Assembly: GCA_944548615.1 (NCBI GenBank)
Contig: OX155973.1
Span: 8,235,910-8,299,909 of the forward strand
Direction: 5' to 3'
DNA from: Micropterix aruncella
Taxonomy: Eukaryota; Arthropoda; Insecta; Lepidoptera; Micropterigidae
Length of the DNA: 64,000 bases
The position numbers and the translations under genes were made by a program. Below the pieces are notes generated by a model. The model worked only from the letters and a program-made list of their open reading frames with translations, was not told the DNA's origin and made no database searches. Positions 34,391 to 46,898 of the stretch are shown piece after piece (within the stretch, counting starts at the first letter, position 1; each line of letters starts with the position of its first letter).

Positions 34391-35035
34391 TATTTTTTTT
34401 TCTTTCTTTATAAGATACGGAACCTTCGTCGCGCAAGTCAAATTCTTATTTTGATTTTCTTATTTTTTTCCCCGATGTCATAAGAATTATTCTGCGCATG
34501 TACATCACCGCCCAAAATAATTTCCAGTGTTTTAATATGTGTTTCTAGCGTTTACATATTTTTTTCCATTTGTGTTTTTAGGCGAAAACATCCCTTCTTT
34601 TGGCGATCGTCTGTATAAGACTCATTTGCTTTTTAAATTATGGGAAAACAAAGTAAGCCAAATTTTATTACATGGCTGTATTACATTTTTTACACGAGTA
34701 GACAATAACATATCAAGTAACTATACTATCTATAATTAAGTAAAAAAATACTCATTGTTAAAATAGGCAGGTTAACCACCCAGCGGGCCGACACTCGCTA
34801 CCAGTTGCAACCAGATTATTAGTTATAATTTGTAATGGTGACGGGAATATATATATATTTCTTTTCCTTTTTATTTTTTTTTTTATTCATTGCCGAATAT
34901 ATGTGATATAAAAACTAGAGAGCTAGCTGCCCTGGAACAAGTCCTGGCACTTAGTTGGGCAGCAGCAGTACTTAAATGCTAATGCTCATATCGGCCGTGT
35001 TTAATTTTAATTTTAATTTTAATTATATATATTTT
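34391..35035. other. Spacer between D copies
   Basis: Holds the candidate orphan exon (34582-34652), a 57 bp family A fragment (34766-34822, GCAGGTTAACCACCCAGCGG) and AT-rich sequence with a TTTTAATT array (35008-35030). Confidence 0.5.
34582..34652 (+). other. Candidate orphan exon, host gene or captured fragment
   Basis: A 71 bp stretch with a pyrimidine-rich acceptor (TTTTTCCATTTGTGTTTTTAG) before it and donor GTAAGCC after it. It is open in one frame, GENIPSFGDRLYKTHLLF followed by KLWENK, entering with two bases and leaving in phase 0. No partner exon was found. It lies between two copies of repeat D, and may be a host exon or a gene fragment carried by a transposon. Confidence 0.3.
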
Positions 35036-35635
35036 TAAGCTATTGCATAGCTTTTATCGCGGGCCTAGGCCAGCGCGGCGACCGAATGAAGAAATTTCTT
35101 ACCGAATATTAATAATTTTAAACTGATAATTACGTCTAAACGAGTACTGCTTACGATTCGAAAAAAATATATGTTAAACAAGAACATTTTACTAATATTC
35201 TTAGCTTTGAATATTTTAGATTTTGTTTATATTACATAGTGTAATTAATTTGTGAAATTAGGTCTAACCCAACACAAAAACGACTACTACGCAAATACTA
35301 TCTGGCGTATTATTATGAAACCTGCACCATTTTAAAGATAATTTAATTATCTATCTTTTTATCTACGATTTTTTTCGAATAGTCAAAGAATAATATCCGT
35401 TTTTTTGCTTTATTGAATAAAATTCGTGCGCGACGCTCTATCGGAAGACGTTTAAATTATTCCTACTCATTTGCTTCCTCAGCAGCAAATGATTCGGAAT
35501 AATTACAACGTTTTCCGATAGAGCGCAGTTATCTGATATCAGAAAAAATAAAATAAATAAATATTTATAATTGCATAAGTTGTTAAAAATGCTATGCAAT
35601 AGCTTTACCGCGGCAGTTCCCGAGTGCCACAAGTA
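35036..35635. repeat. Repeat D, copy 2, uninterrupted
   Basis: About 600 bp; provides the empty site for the LINE in copy 1. A (TAAA)n microsatellite follows at 35691-35720. Confidence 0.8.
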
Positions 35636-35845
35636 TTATTTTTATTGATATGATTATTAGTGATACTTGTGCACTTGTAAATGAATTGTCAAATTAAATA
35701 AATAAATAAATAAATAAATATATAAAATTAGTAAGTAAATACTAATTGGTAGTAATCCCTAATTGTTATTCATAACACATCGATAACAACATACAATAAC
35801 ACATAGTATTATTATATTAATATCAATAACAATATTTATTAATAA

Positions 35846-36510
35846 CAACTAGAGCTGTCGACTACAACGGGCGAACCCGTCACCTCAGAAAGTTTTGACG
35901 ATGTTAGATCGTTTTGTCTACCGGTAGGTGAGCGCAGAAGACTTAGGATGAAAACAGTTCACCGTCTAGTTACGCCACACGCCTGTAAGAAGCCAACGCT
36001 TTACCGCGACATAAGCAGGTTAACCACCCAGCGGGCCGACACTCGCTACCAGTTGCAACCAGATTACTCCGGTCTCCGACTGGGTACAGCTTCGAGGTCG
36101 CTTGCGCGGTCCTCTCCCTGACGTAGCGGTGATACGGTGTCTACCGAATCCATCGCGGACCACGGCATCCTTTGCCCGGCTATTCACCGGTATCGGGTAG
36201 CCGATTGGTCGTTTCAAGAGCAGTTGCGTAAGGGGTACAAATACCCCCGCTCTATAAGAGACAGCACTGTTTCCAGACCCTCCGGCTGTCGGTCTGAATG
36301 CACAATCGATTGGCTGACTCCGCTCGGTGCGCAAACCGCCCAGCAGCGCCTGAAGGTTGACTCCTAGAGGAAACTAGCCCGCAGGCCAGATTCCTACACT
36401 GGCTAGCACTTCTACGTGGAGGCCGCCAAAAGGGTGTTGACCCGTGAGTTTGACCGACTCTGAACACATGGGTCTCAGTTGCTAAACTGCAACTGGGCCA
36501 ATTAGCTCCC
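35846..36510. repeat. Family A retroposon, full length
   Basis: From CAACTAGAGCTGTCGAC to CCAATTAGCTCCC. Flanks AATATTTATTAATAA (35831-35845) and AATATTTTATTAATCA (36511-36526) look like a 15 bp target duplication. The ORFs on it are not conserved between copies. Confidence 0.85.
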
Positions 36511-36526
36511 AATATTTTATTAATCA

Positions 36527-37315
36527 ATCATTGCCCATTAGCTCCCAATATTTATCAAATCAAAATGTGTATATCCGTCTATATTCTCGAGTTTTTTTAA
36601 CGCAGTCACAATACTTTGCTTTCGTTTAGTAGGCCGGTAAAGAATCTAACAAAATGAAATCTCAATTATTTGCTTAACTTACTTTTTTATACAATCAATA
36701 CATATAGCCCCTATGATAAAAGTTATAATCCTAGGACGATAACTGACACAGAGGATGGTTAGGGTATTTAAAGGTACGACTAAATAAGAGACCCTATTGT
36801 TATAATATATTTTTCAATTTTATTTTATAAATAAATTTGACGTATTTATATATAGCGGGACGTTTCTAATTTCCAATAGTAATATAATTTAGTTTAAATT
36901 ATTGTAATATAATTCCATTTATACGACTGCCATTACCAGAAATATTTGTTATTTCAATTTATGGCTAATTTATAATTCAAATCAGTTTAAGCGTTTAGAA
37001 GTTATGGTGGAATAAAGAAACGGAAAACATAAATAGATATACCCTAAACACATTACACTATTTATTTGGTAGGAAGTCGTGCAAAAATATTATCCGATTT
37101 GTGAGAAAAATCGACTTTTTGGTACGTGAGAAAATACTGATTTTTCTTTCTTTTCTTTTTCAGCAATCACATCGTTTTTGCAATGTTTAGGGACCTTTCT
37201 GATTTTTTCGCTGTTTTTAGCAGCGATTCAATCAAAAAACACAATTTAGCCTAAGTAAGACTGTTTAACAATTTCAATTCGAGGGGAAAATTTGTTTCCG
37301 ATTATTCTGTCGTAC
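36527..37315. other. AT-rich stretch with a family X fragment
   Basis: 36950-37080 is a reverse family X piece (GTTATGGTGGAATAAAGAAA). No gene seen. Confidence 0.4.
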
Positions 37316-37935
37316 CTCACCTCCTGGGAGCTAGCGGCTCCATGCAGCTTGAGCCATATGACATGTTTGTCATTTTGGGTCGGCTCAATGCACGTTCAGC
37401 TCCCATCCGGTAGGCTCCTCAAAGAGGGACGAACCTGGAAAGGACTCTGTGATCGCTGTCTCGGCTGTATCGTGGACAGGTGGGATCGGATTCTCTGGGG
37501 GACGGCCTCGTGCGCCGTTAGCCAATCGACTGTGCATTCCAGTGATTAACCGGAGAAGTAGGGGGGTCTGGAAATGATCTGGCACGTTTCCAAAGCAGCG
37601 GGGGTGGTTGCGTACCTTATGTCAGCTACACTTGAAATGATCCGTTGGCCACGCGATTCCGCGTGAGTTGCTGTGAATTACCGCTGACATTAGGGGCAGA
37701 GGCTGCGCAAGCTACTTCGAATCCGCGACCAGACTGGAGGAAGGAGAAATCTGGCCAAATCTAAATCTGGTAGAGAGGGCGTGAGGTCGGTCCGTTGAGT
37801 GCACTTCCCAGTTGTTCGCGGGGTAGACAGTGAAATGTCTTTGTCCGCCAAGTCTTCATCACGATCACTCCATGTGAGATAGACCGACCTGACCTTCCGA
37901 CCTGATGTCTTTAAACCTGTCACCTGATACTTGAC
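37316..37935. repeat. Diverged family A relative, reverse orientation
   Basis: Reads GGGAGCTAGCGGCTCC, GTTAGCCAATCGACTGTGCA, CATTAGGGGCAGAGG and GTCCGCCAAGTCTTCATCAC in the order of reversed family A. Confidence 0.6.
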
Positions 37936-38543
37936 AAGAAATATGTTTCGGTTGATTATGTTTTAAATAAATTGATAATATTATATTAATTAATTAGATT
38001 TACAATTTTATATGTGCATAGTAAGAAACCTTTTTAGGCTACTTAATTTATTGGTCTATTTTGTTATTTATTTATCTATATATTTATTTATTTTACTTAT
38101 CTATAAACTGAAATATTTTTTTTCTTGATTTAATATTAGTTCTTTATTTATATACACAATTATATATTATATTAACCTTAAAAATTTTAAGAATGAATGA
38201 GCGATCGGAATGAATGAATGACAAAAAATAAAAAGTGAAGTCGCTATGTCTTAAATACTATCACCCCAGAACAGATATACAATCAAGTGGGGTGATAAAA
38301 TCCACACAAACGTAATCTTATCTGCTTCGCAAAAAAAAATATTATTCTTTATACTTTTATTATTTTTTTTGCCAAAATCAATTTTATTGTATTGGATAAT
38401 TTTATAAAATAAAAAAAAATGTGTTTAAACCTCCCTGGGGTGACGGATGCGCCCGTTTTGTAGCCACCCCCAGATGTAGCTTACCTCTTCTCCATGTTGC
38501 TGATAAGTAGAGGTCATCGAGACAGTTATGGTTGGTCATTGAC

Positions 38544-38587
38544 ACGGAGCAGCTAACCAGTGCTGGTCCAGTGGTTAGCTGCTCCGT
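38544..38587. repeat. Perfect 16 bp stem hairpin
   Basis: ACGGAGCAGCTAACCA and its exact reverse complement are separated by 12 bases; GGTCATTGA flanks both sides as a direct repeat. 38150-38540 is otherwise unassigned. Confidence 0.7.
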
Positions 38588-38997
38588 GGTCATTGATGAT
38601 GAGATCCAGAATTTTTATCTTATTTGAGAGATGAATAGGTCATTGTCCTCTTTTCTGTCCTATGTAATATAGCTTAGTAGGTAATCCATGCTGTAATAAA
38701 TAGTACGGCATCCGTTGCGGTCACTAAATTCATAGGTCAATACGTTCTCACCTTTTGCAAACATTCTCACTTGGCCGTTTGTTGATATTATGCCATTTGT
38801 GTTTGCTTTTTATTCGATAATATATTGCGGAATGCATTGCCGTTAGTTAATAGAATAGTGGAATATTTTCAGCTCTTCACTGTATCTGCGGCGTAGCTAG
38901 AGTTAGTTCAGCTCGGGGCGATTATTGACCCCTCCCCCCCCCCCTTCCCTTATATCACTTTAAAGTTTTCAACTATTACGGACGAACCCGCCGTCCC

Positions 38998-39540
38998 AAC
39001 TAGAGTTGTCAACTACAATGAGCGAACTGGTCACCTCAGGAAGTTTTAACGACTGGTCGTTCTATCTCCCGTGAAGTAAACGCAGAAGACTTGGACAAAA
39101 CAGTCCACCGTCAAGCTCCGCCACATGCTCGTAAGAGGCCAATGCCTTAACCGCGAGATAACTAGGTGTGTTACCCAGCGGGCTTACACTCACGCCTTTA
39201 CTTCCAATGGCGACCAGATTACTCCGGTCTCTCGATTGGTTACGAGTTCGAGGTCGCTTGCGCGGTCTTCTCCCTTACGAAGCGGTGAGACGGTGTATAC
39301 CGAATCTATCGCAGGTGTATACCGAATCTATACCGAATCATCCGGAACCACCCCCGCTCAATAGGATACAGTACTGCTTCCAAACTCCACCGACTGTTAG
39401 TCAGAGTGCACAGTCGATTGGCTTACGCCGCACGGTGCTCAGACCGTCCAGGAGCGCCAGAAGGTTGATTCCTAGGGGAAACAACCCTGAACAGAATGGG
39501 TCTTCGTGGCCAACTCAGCAAGGGCCCATTAGCTCCTTAA
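38998..39540. repeat. Family A retroposon
   Basis: From CAACTAGAGTTGTCAACTAC to GGGCCCATTAGCTCC, with some internal deletions. A family B piece (39541-39655) follows directly. Confidence 0.8.
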
Positions 39541-39659
39541 CCCGCCGTCCCAGGAAGGTATAACGATATTAGACCATCCTTTCAACGTGAGAACGATCAT
39601 TAGGGAGAACGCAGTTACTTAGGGAAGACATAGTCCCCCGTCTAACTACGTCAACTTGC

Positions 39660-39850
39660 CCCCAAAAATGAAAAATCTCTTTATTGCCCAATAAAACATT
39701 TAACTACAATGACGGACTTATACGCGAATGAATTTACACAGCGACGGGCTTTGTTATATAAAATTATTTTATGTAACATATTTATATAACACATTTTATA
39801 TAAAACATTTATGTACAACATTTTATATAATACACTTCATTTTATTCAGG
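39660..39850 (-). mobile_element. LINE 3' end fragment
   Basis: ATGAAAAATCTCTTTATTGC, then ATAAAACATTTAAC and GACGGACTT, like the 3' end at 14788 (reverse). Confidence 0.6.
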
Positions 39851-39864
39851 CTGTGTTACTTCAT

Positions 39865-40354
39865 TACAAATAGGATAGAAAACGAATTTACCGCCTGAAA
39901 TTTGTATCATATATTGGATAGGGGAAGTAACCACTGGATGCAGTTTCAAAATCCCATTGTGCTATCCAAGGAACAATTCTACTTTCCTCGCATGATTCGG
40001 GAAGCCATTGAAATAAAAAGAACCCCGAACTTCAATAGAGACGTCGGTTACAAACTCTCTTCTACGTGGAACCCTTAAACGCAAAGACGTAAGACAGGAT
40101 ACAGTGAGTGTTGTGTGCAAGACGGATTTTCAAAATTCGCGCTCTCCGAGCCCGGCCCCCCACCACCGTTATAACCTACGCAGTGGCGGCAGCTGTATGC
40201 CTCCTACCCGCAAAGCAACGGATTGACAACTCTTCAGTCTACCCTGGACAACGGCGGCTGCAACGTCACCGAAACGTCGGGTGCTACAAATTTCACGCTC
40301 TAATTTCGTTTTCTATCCTATTTATAATGTCAAACAACCGCGATAGTCTTCGAT
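39865..40354 (+). mobile_element. Penelope-like element, 5'-truncated
   Basis: Bounded by inverted repeats (ATAGGATAGAAAACGAATTT left; inverted right) and by the 13 bp duplication TGTGTTACTTCAT (39852-39864 and 40355-40367). The coding remnant reads SNHWMQFQNPIVLSKEQFYF and IKRTPNFNRDVGYKLSSTWN, the end of a Penelope ORF after the GIY-YIG domain. Confidence 0.88.
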
Positions 40355-40548
40355 TGTGTTACTTCATGTTACGGGTCCGCCGCTGGTTTATTGGAAACGG
40401 TCCTTATAGCATCGATTTGAATATTATTTATGTTTTAATAGGTTAATTATATAGGTAGTACAGGTTGTATAGGTATAGCTTTATAGTATTCAATTTCAAT
40501 TATACATATTCAAAATGTCCGACAATGCTAATATTTGATGGCGTTTTA

Positions 40549-40787
40549 TTATCCCCAGCGCAGTGGAGTCCCGTAGGGCCTGGCCATTGATGAAGCCTGT
40601 GCCTCAGCTGTCAGGGTGTTATCTCCATGCCTCAGTACGGCCCGGAAGTACGGTCTCCGGGGCCAATTCTCTTGGCCCAAATGGGAGTATGGTGTCCATC
40701 GGGTGAGCAAGGAAAACCCGCGCTTTTGCTTTTGCCTCTTTCTGATCGCCTCCAGGAGTTTATCCTTTGTAGAGTACTGGGTGTCAT
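40549..40787 (-). CDS. Prohormone-like secreted protein, last coding exon (candidate peptide region)
   Basis: Final coding exon, 239 bp including stop TAA at 40551-40549. Acceptor TTAACATTTTCAG precedes it, and its first two bases complete the Asp codon left open by exon 2 (phase 1). It encodes residues 208-285. A dense basic cluster RKRQKQKR (222-229) is followed by GFSLLTRW and further segments; RR occurs at 250-251. The protein ends SMARPYGTPLRWG. A terminal Gly right before the stop is the usual donor for C-terminal amidation, so an -LRW-amide product is possible. I know no insect family with this ending and do not assign one. Alternatives: a non-hormonal secreted protein, or a further spliced isoform. 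Confidence 0.72.
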
Positions 40788-41084
40788 CTGAAAATGTTAA
40801 ATGAGAATACTATAATTGAGGAGTACGTTTTTAGAAGTATTCGATTTTACGTTGTTCGCATCCTTGCGACTCTAAAATGAAATTCTCTGTTAAAAGGCAT
40901 AGGCTAATTTTTGGAAGTTGTGTTTTTTTTAGATCAATGTTAGAAGTATGTATAGGTAGAAGTCTGTAGACTAGATGAAGGCGACATGGAAACTCCAACC
41001 GACCAGGAGAAAAGTATTGTGAACACGCAAAAAAAATCGAGATGAAGACAGAAATATTCGTTTTAAGCTCCCTTGCGACGATCA

Positions 41085-41525
41085 CGACCCAGACAGACTG
41101 AAGTCTGTCTGTGGGTCTGTCTGTCTGTGTCTGTGTTTTCCTCCACGATAGCGCTTAAACGCTTAATCCGAGTGGGTTGAAGTTTGGCATGCAGGTATCA
41201 TTTGGTCATGGCAAGAATTGAAAAGGTTGGACTATTGAAGGAAATATTGGACTTGGTTGGAATATCTTATATACAAGCTGAACTAATAATGTTTAAATTC
41301 CGCCACACATTTTAATCATCGCCATCTGTTTTCGCTTGGCCCATCCCCGACCTGAGTTGAGAAACAAACCGCGCCGCCCAAGGCGGTTGCAACGGCACCC
41401 AACCGGGTTCGTCTGCAGGGCGAGGGAGTGCACTCATCGATTTAATTTATAAAATTTATAATCTGATGAAATCAGTCCATGGCTACTGGCCGGAAAGTCT
41501 TGAGGTGACACTATTAGATATAGTA
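41085..41525 (-). repeat. Family X repeat
   Basis: Starts with a GTCTGTCTGT run, contains CACGATAGCGCTTAAACGCT, CGCCCAAGGCGGTTGC, ends CCGGAAAGTCTTGAGGTGAC. Confidence 0.6.
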
Positions 41526-41573
41526 TCGTTAGTGTTTGACTTTTAATGAAAGGTTGCGTTCGGAACAAGACCA

Positions 41574-41716
41574 GCCATATCAGGTGTTTAGTCCAACGAC
41601 CAACCATTTAGTCCAACCATATCAGGTGTTTAGTCCAACGACCAACCATTTAGTCCAACCATATCAGGTGTTTAGTCCAACGACCAACCATTTAGTCCAA
41701 CCATATCAGGTGTTTA
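41574..41716 (+). repeat. 42 bp minisatellite
   Basis: About 3.4 near-identical units starting CCATATCAGGTGTTTAGTCC. One frame gives a 14-residue repeat (PYQVFSPTTNHLVQ), but flanking sequence is not coding. Confidence 0.92.
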
Positions 41717-41769
41717 GACTTTTGGCGATAGGTGTGAATAGGTCCCGAAGTACTAATGACAAATAGGCT

Positions 41770-42341
41770 TACTTATATGATATCATAGAGTATCACTTTC
41801 AATTGACAATTAAAACTATAAAGTCAATTTAAAAAAGTCTTATTTAATGGCCTAGTCAAGAATCCTGTATATGACTTAAGAGATTTGGATAATGCTGAAT
41901 TCTTATTCCAGAGCATCCTAATGTAAAATAACGGATAATTCATGATAATCAACTTTGCCAAAGAACGTAATTTTTATTTTTATTTTTATCGACGACGGCT
42001 GTATTGCTAGATTTGACAATTAACTTAAATTTAGATATTTTTAATATACCCTCATCTATTTTCTTGACCATCATATTATTGCCTTGATAATTATGACTAC
42101 AGACATTGAGCTCTTTTTTTGATCAGCAATTCTGATTATTAGATTATTTTCTATTTATCAATGGTTTTCAAACCAATTATAATTTACTAAAATTAATTTA
42201 TATTGCCACAACTATATAATGATAGTTAATATTCTTTAATTAATTACATTATTTAAAATTTTAGAGACAAAGACGCATCCAAGTGTAGGAAAGCCTACCT
42301 ACTGGAGCAGAAATAAATTGAAATTGAAATTGAATTGAAAT
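41770..42341 (+). mobile_element. LINE 3' end fragment
   Basis: AT-rich 3' UTR ending CAGAAATAAATTGAAATTGA, the same tail as at 1020. The left limit is uncertain. Confidence 0.55.
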
Positions 42342-42359
42342 ACAAATAAATTAAAAACG

Positions 42360-43083
<724 letters not shown>

Positions 43084-43768
43084 TCGAATTACGAGCGACG
43101 TTTCGCGCGAAATTCGAAAAACAATTTTTGCTTGCGGTGATATTCCCATATTTAAGAATTTTCTATTGTTTCAGGATACCTTTTGTTATCAAAACGCCAA
43201 AGTCATTGAAAAAAACCTTGAAAATAGTCTCATTTTTTTAAATATCGCAGACATGTTTTTTCACGACCATGCCTATATTTTTGTTATGTATATTAGAGAA
43301 CTCGCGATATATCGACTACTTTCCCGAAACTACTCCCGAAACAATATGGCTGATTTGTTGACGTTTAGTATGCAAAGTTTAAATGCCTATATCTCGCTTA
43401 TTTATTGAGAGCGACAAAAGATTATTGCAGATTCGGAATCTGAGTGGTGAATATAGTCCGGTGACGTTTAAAAATCAACAATCCAGGAGAGGTTCCTATA
43501 CTGCAGGTATACCGGAAAGAATTTTGTGTTTTATTTGTAGGAATTAATCTCTTCAGCAAAACGAGTAGAAATAATTTTTTTCAATAACCTACCCCCGATT
43601 GATTAATATTTTTTTTACATAGTTTTTTTAAATTTTTTTTTCTTTCTAAATTTATTTATAGTTTCTGCGTTTGTCTACAAAACGTGTGGCGCTCATTTAA
43701 GTTTAAACTCTGTTAAAGGCATTGTTTTTCATTTTTATTCTATTTTTATCCCGTTATAAACCCTAGGG
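43084..43768. other. Sequence without assigned gene
   Basis: A plus-strand frame 42944-43408 is open but starts inside the Penelope fragment (antisense); its right part has no recognised domain. No element ends found. Confidence 0.3.
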
Positions 43769-44129
43769 CAGGGGTTCCCAAACTTAACGACCCCGCGACC
43801 CACCACGGGAAGCGCGCACGTGCGCCGGGGGCGAGCGAGACGAGGCTAGAGACGCGGCGCTGTCTCTTTGCGCGGCTATTTCATCTTCCCGCGCCGTTGC
43901 AAGGTTGCATGTTTTATATTGTATTCTGTTCAAGTGCTATTTTAATTTTATTTATTTATTTTATTTAATTATATTGTCTGTAGGTATCCTAAATACACGT
44001 AGACTCGTCAATCTATCTCGCCATCAATCTGCCATATTATACCCTACGTTCATACATTGTATTCGCGACCCACCTGGAATTGGCTCGCGACCCACCAGTG
44101 GTTCGCGACCCACACTTTGGGAACCGCTG
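43769..44129. mobile_element. hAT MITE (Charlie-like ends)
   Basis: CAGGGGTTCCCAAACTTAAC at the left, inverted at the right as CACTTTGGGAACCGCTG. Subterminal CGCGACCCACC repeats face inward. Flanks CCTAGGG on both sides (43762-43768, 44130-44136), close to the 8 bp hAT duplication. A short Penelope piece (TTTGCAGTGGTATTACATAC) follows. Confidence 0.8.
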
Positions 44130-44162
44130 CCTAGGGGTTTGCAGTGGTATTACATACTTAAT

Positions 44163-45657
44163 GCGGACTACACACGATTAGGCCCAGCCAGACGAAGCCG
44201 GACTTAAGGCGCGGCCGAATTTGGCCAGAGGTCCACTCAGTTCATCGATACAATGATGACGGGTATAGACGCTCTGACTTTAATGGTAATCTCTCGAAAG
44301 AAGAAATAAGTAAAAGTGTGTAAAATGCAATAAATATTGACTTAAAAAGAGGTGGATATTTTCCCATCTATATTTATTGACTTAATTAAAACCCAAAGAC
44401 TTTCAAAACTACCTACGTATATTATATATGGATGAAGAAATATTCACAAAGTTTCTTTCCTTCCTTAGTTTAGGAAATAAGCCTTACGTACTCGTCGCTG
44501 ACGATGCTTTCCCATTAAGAGTAGTTATGATGAGTAGATATGATAACATATAACCACCGAACATCAAGTTAAAGGCGTATTGTTGAGAATTCAATTAGCA
44601 TATTAATAAGTAGATTTCGAATACTTCATACGCAAATTAATGTGAAGCCCAAAAGAATTAATTCCATATTAATGGCCATAGTATTTCACAACTAGAGCTG
44701 TCAACTACAACGGGCGAACCCGTCACCTCAGGAAGTTTTAACGATTGATCGTTCTATCTCCCGTGAAGTGAACGCAGAACGCAGAAGACAGAAGGACAAA
44801 ACAGTCCACCGTCAAGCTACGCCACATGCACGTAAGAGGCCAACGCTTTATCCGCGGGATAACCAGGTATGTTACCCAGCGGACTTCTCACGCCCTTACT
44901 TCCAGTTGCGACCAGATTACTCCGGCCTCTAGACTGGTTACGAGTTCGAGGTCGCTTGCGCGGTCCTCTCCCTTACAAAGCGGTGAAACGGTGAAAACCC
45001 AATCTATCGCGGACCACGGCATCCTCTGCCCGGCTGCTCACCCAGGATCGGGTAGCCGATGGTCGTTTCAAGAGCAGTCGACGTAAGGTCACCGATCACC
45101 CCCTCTCTATAGGAAACAGTACTACTTCCAGACTCCCTCGACTGTTAGTCAGAATGCACAATCGATTGGCTTGCGCCGCACGGTGCGCAGACCGTCGAGA
45201 AGCTCCAGAAGATTGACTCCTATGGGAAACTAGCCCCAATGCCAGAGTCCTACCCGGGCTCGCGCTTCATGCGTGGAGGCCGCCGAATGGGTATTGACCC
45301 GTGAGTGTGACCAACCCTGAACAAATGGGTCTTCGTGGCTAACTCAGCAAGGGCCCATTAGCTCCCGTCATTGGGCCATTAGTATTTCATAGTAAGTACT
45401 CAGTATATACCATTGTAAGTGCATTGTAATGGCCATAGTATTCCATAGTAAATGCGTACTAAGCGCTGCTGCACGCGCAACTGACGGCCGCGCGCTACAC
45501 ACGCACCGGCCCGGCCTGCGGCCTCGACAGACCATCCAGCCATCGAACGAAAATTTATTCGATGAAAGGCCGCCTTCTGCTACATACGACGGGTTTGGAA
45601 TAACGGGTTTGACCGGACGGTCCAGATCTCTCCGGCTGCCTCATCGTGTGTAGGGCC
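44163..45657. mobile_element. Possible TIR element containing a family A copy
   Basis: The left CTACACACGATTAGGC resembles the inverted right end CTACACACGATGAGGCAGCC. Imperfect and without a clear duplication. Confidence 0.25.
44690..45372. repeat. Family A retroposon, full length
   Basis: CAACTAGAGCTGTCAACTAC to GCCCATTAGCTCCC. Flanks GGCCATAGTATTTCA (44674-44688) and GGCCATTAGTATTTCA (45373-45388) are a target duplication with one indel. Confidence 0.85.
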
Positions 45658-45839
45658 CAAGATCGTGTATATATCGTTCTAGCCGTGTTCGGCCATAGCG
45701 ACTGCATTGTAGATTCTAGTGACTTCTTTAGTCTTCTCAGAGTCTATTGTTCGGAAGCAGTCAAGTGCTCAAGCTATATTATAGTGCACAGGTGGGCGCG
45801 CGACCACGGGTGCACTCTCTCTTCCTCCCTCTTCTGAAC

Positions 45840-46390
45840 CCGATGGAACGGAGACCGTTAAGACCAGAGAACATTTTGGATGCAGATAAAATAAAATAAA
45901 TTAATTAATCGCCAACACAGCAATGGCTGTCATTGTTAAATTTGTACTTAATATTGCAGAGCTATATTTTTTCGGATTTAGTTCGTTTTTCCATACTGTC
46001 ATTTATGAAATTGGTAGTTATAGCTTGTGGTGATGTTTAAGGTTTTTCTGGAGCTACCAATAAGTCACCTACCAATAAGTCACTACAACAACTACCAATA
46101 AGTCACCGGTCATCTCTAGATCGTGTACAAGCCTCAGAGATCGAGCTATATTTTAGGTCGGTTTTAAGATCGCTTTTATTTCGAATTTGCTTAGCATCTT
46201 ACTTATTCGATCTGTCACGTCCTTGACGTATGGTAAGAATGCTTGCGATATACTCGGTTTCTGAGTTTTGTCTGTATTGGTTCGTGTGGGTGTCTCGTGA
46301 TATTTTCCGTAACAATTTTCCTAAGAATATCATCGACATGTCCGAAACGTCGAGTGCTACAAACGCCCATTTATCTATATTTCGTCTACT
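45840..46390. other. Sequence without assigned gene
   Basis: Tandem ACCAATAAGTCACC units near 46055-46105 and a short Penelope-like piece at about 46340-46380 (CCGAAACGTCGAGTGCTACA). Confidence 0.5.
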
Positions 46391-46422
46391 ATACTAATAA
46401 TGATTATATTTAAATTGTGTAC

Positions 46423-46898
46423 CTTCGCTGTTTGGCTTCACTGCATCATTTCCAGTAGCATCATAGATCACTATTTTCTTCAGTAAATTCTTGAAACCTT
46501 CGTCATATTTTGCATCAGCATAATCTCCCACGTCTTCCATCTCCTTCGACAGCATGTAAGGCGCAGAGTCAGCAAGTACATTTCCTTTCTTCCTTTTAAA
46601 ATTATTAGTCAAATACTCCAAATGCACGTTGAAGACGAGCAGCGGGTTTCTAGTGTCATATGCTGGAAGTTCTCCAGCCGTGTCCGGGTTGAGGGTGAAG
46701 TTCAGGTTAAAAATGTTGTCCTTGGACTTGGTGTCCTCTCCCAACCAACGTGGTAGGTTTTTAGAGTCGGCGTATGCAACGGATTTGCCATTTGATCTCG
46801 CGTCGTGGGTCGCTATTTCAGTGAGGAGTTCCAAGTCCTCGAGGGATTTTGCGTTGCCGGTTAGTATCTGTTGGAGCATCAGGTTTTGGACGTTATTT
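46423..46898 (-). CDS. Prohormone-like secreted protein, coding exon 2
   Basis: Middle coding exon, 476 bp. It follows acceptor TATTTGTTTCAG, and its first base A completes the split Arg codon from exon 1. Then come 158 codons and one base before donor GTACAC at 46422. Reading on past the donor reaches a stop after nine codons, so the apparent frame end at 46394 is intronic. The encoded region (residues 49-206) is polar, mixed-charge and cysteine-free, with NLPRWLGED near residue 95 and a four-residue basic cluster KRKK at 149-152, a possible convertase site. It looks like the spacer region of a secreted precursor. It lies 12.8 kb from exon 1 in an intron full of mobile elements; its sequence is intact, unlike all coding remnants around it. 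That is the best sign it is under selection. Confidence 0.75.

Noticed and set aside
35846..36510. ORFs of about 70-100 codons on family A copies, on both strands
   Set aside because: They differ between copies and share no conserved frame; the family is non-coding.
41574..41716. CRISPR-like array
   Set aside because: Tandem without spacers in a eukaryotic genome: a minisatellite.
41536..41766. ORF with a 14-residue repeat
   Set aside because: It is only the minisatellite translated; no start context, no flanking coding sequence.
46394..46422. Extension of exon 2 reading to a stop at 46394
   Set aside because: A donor GTACAC at 46422 and a phase-matched third exon explain the protein end better.
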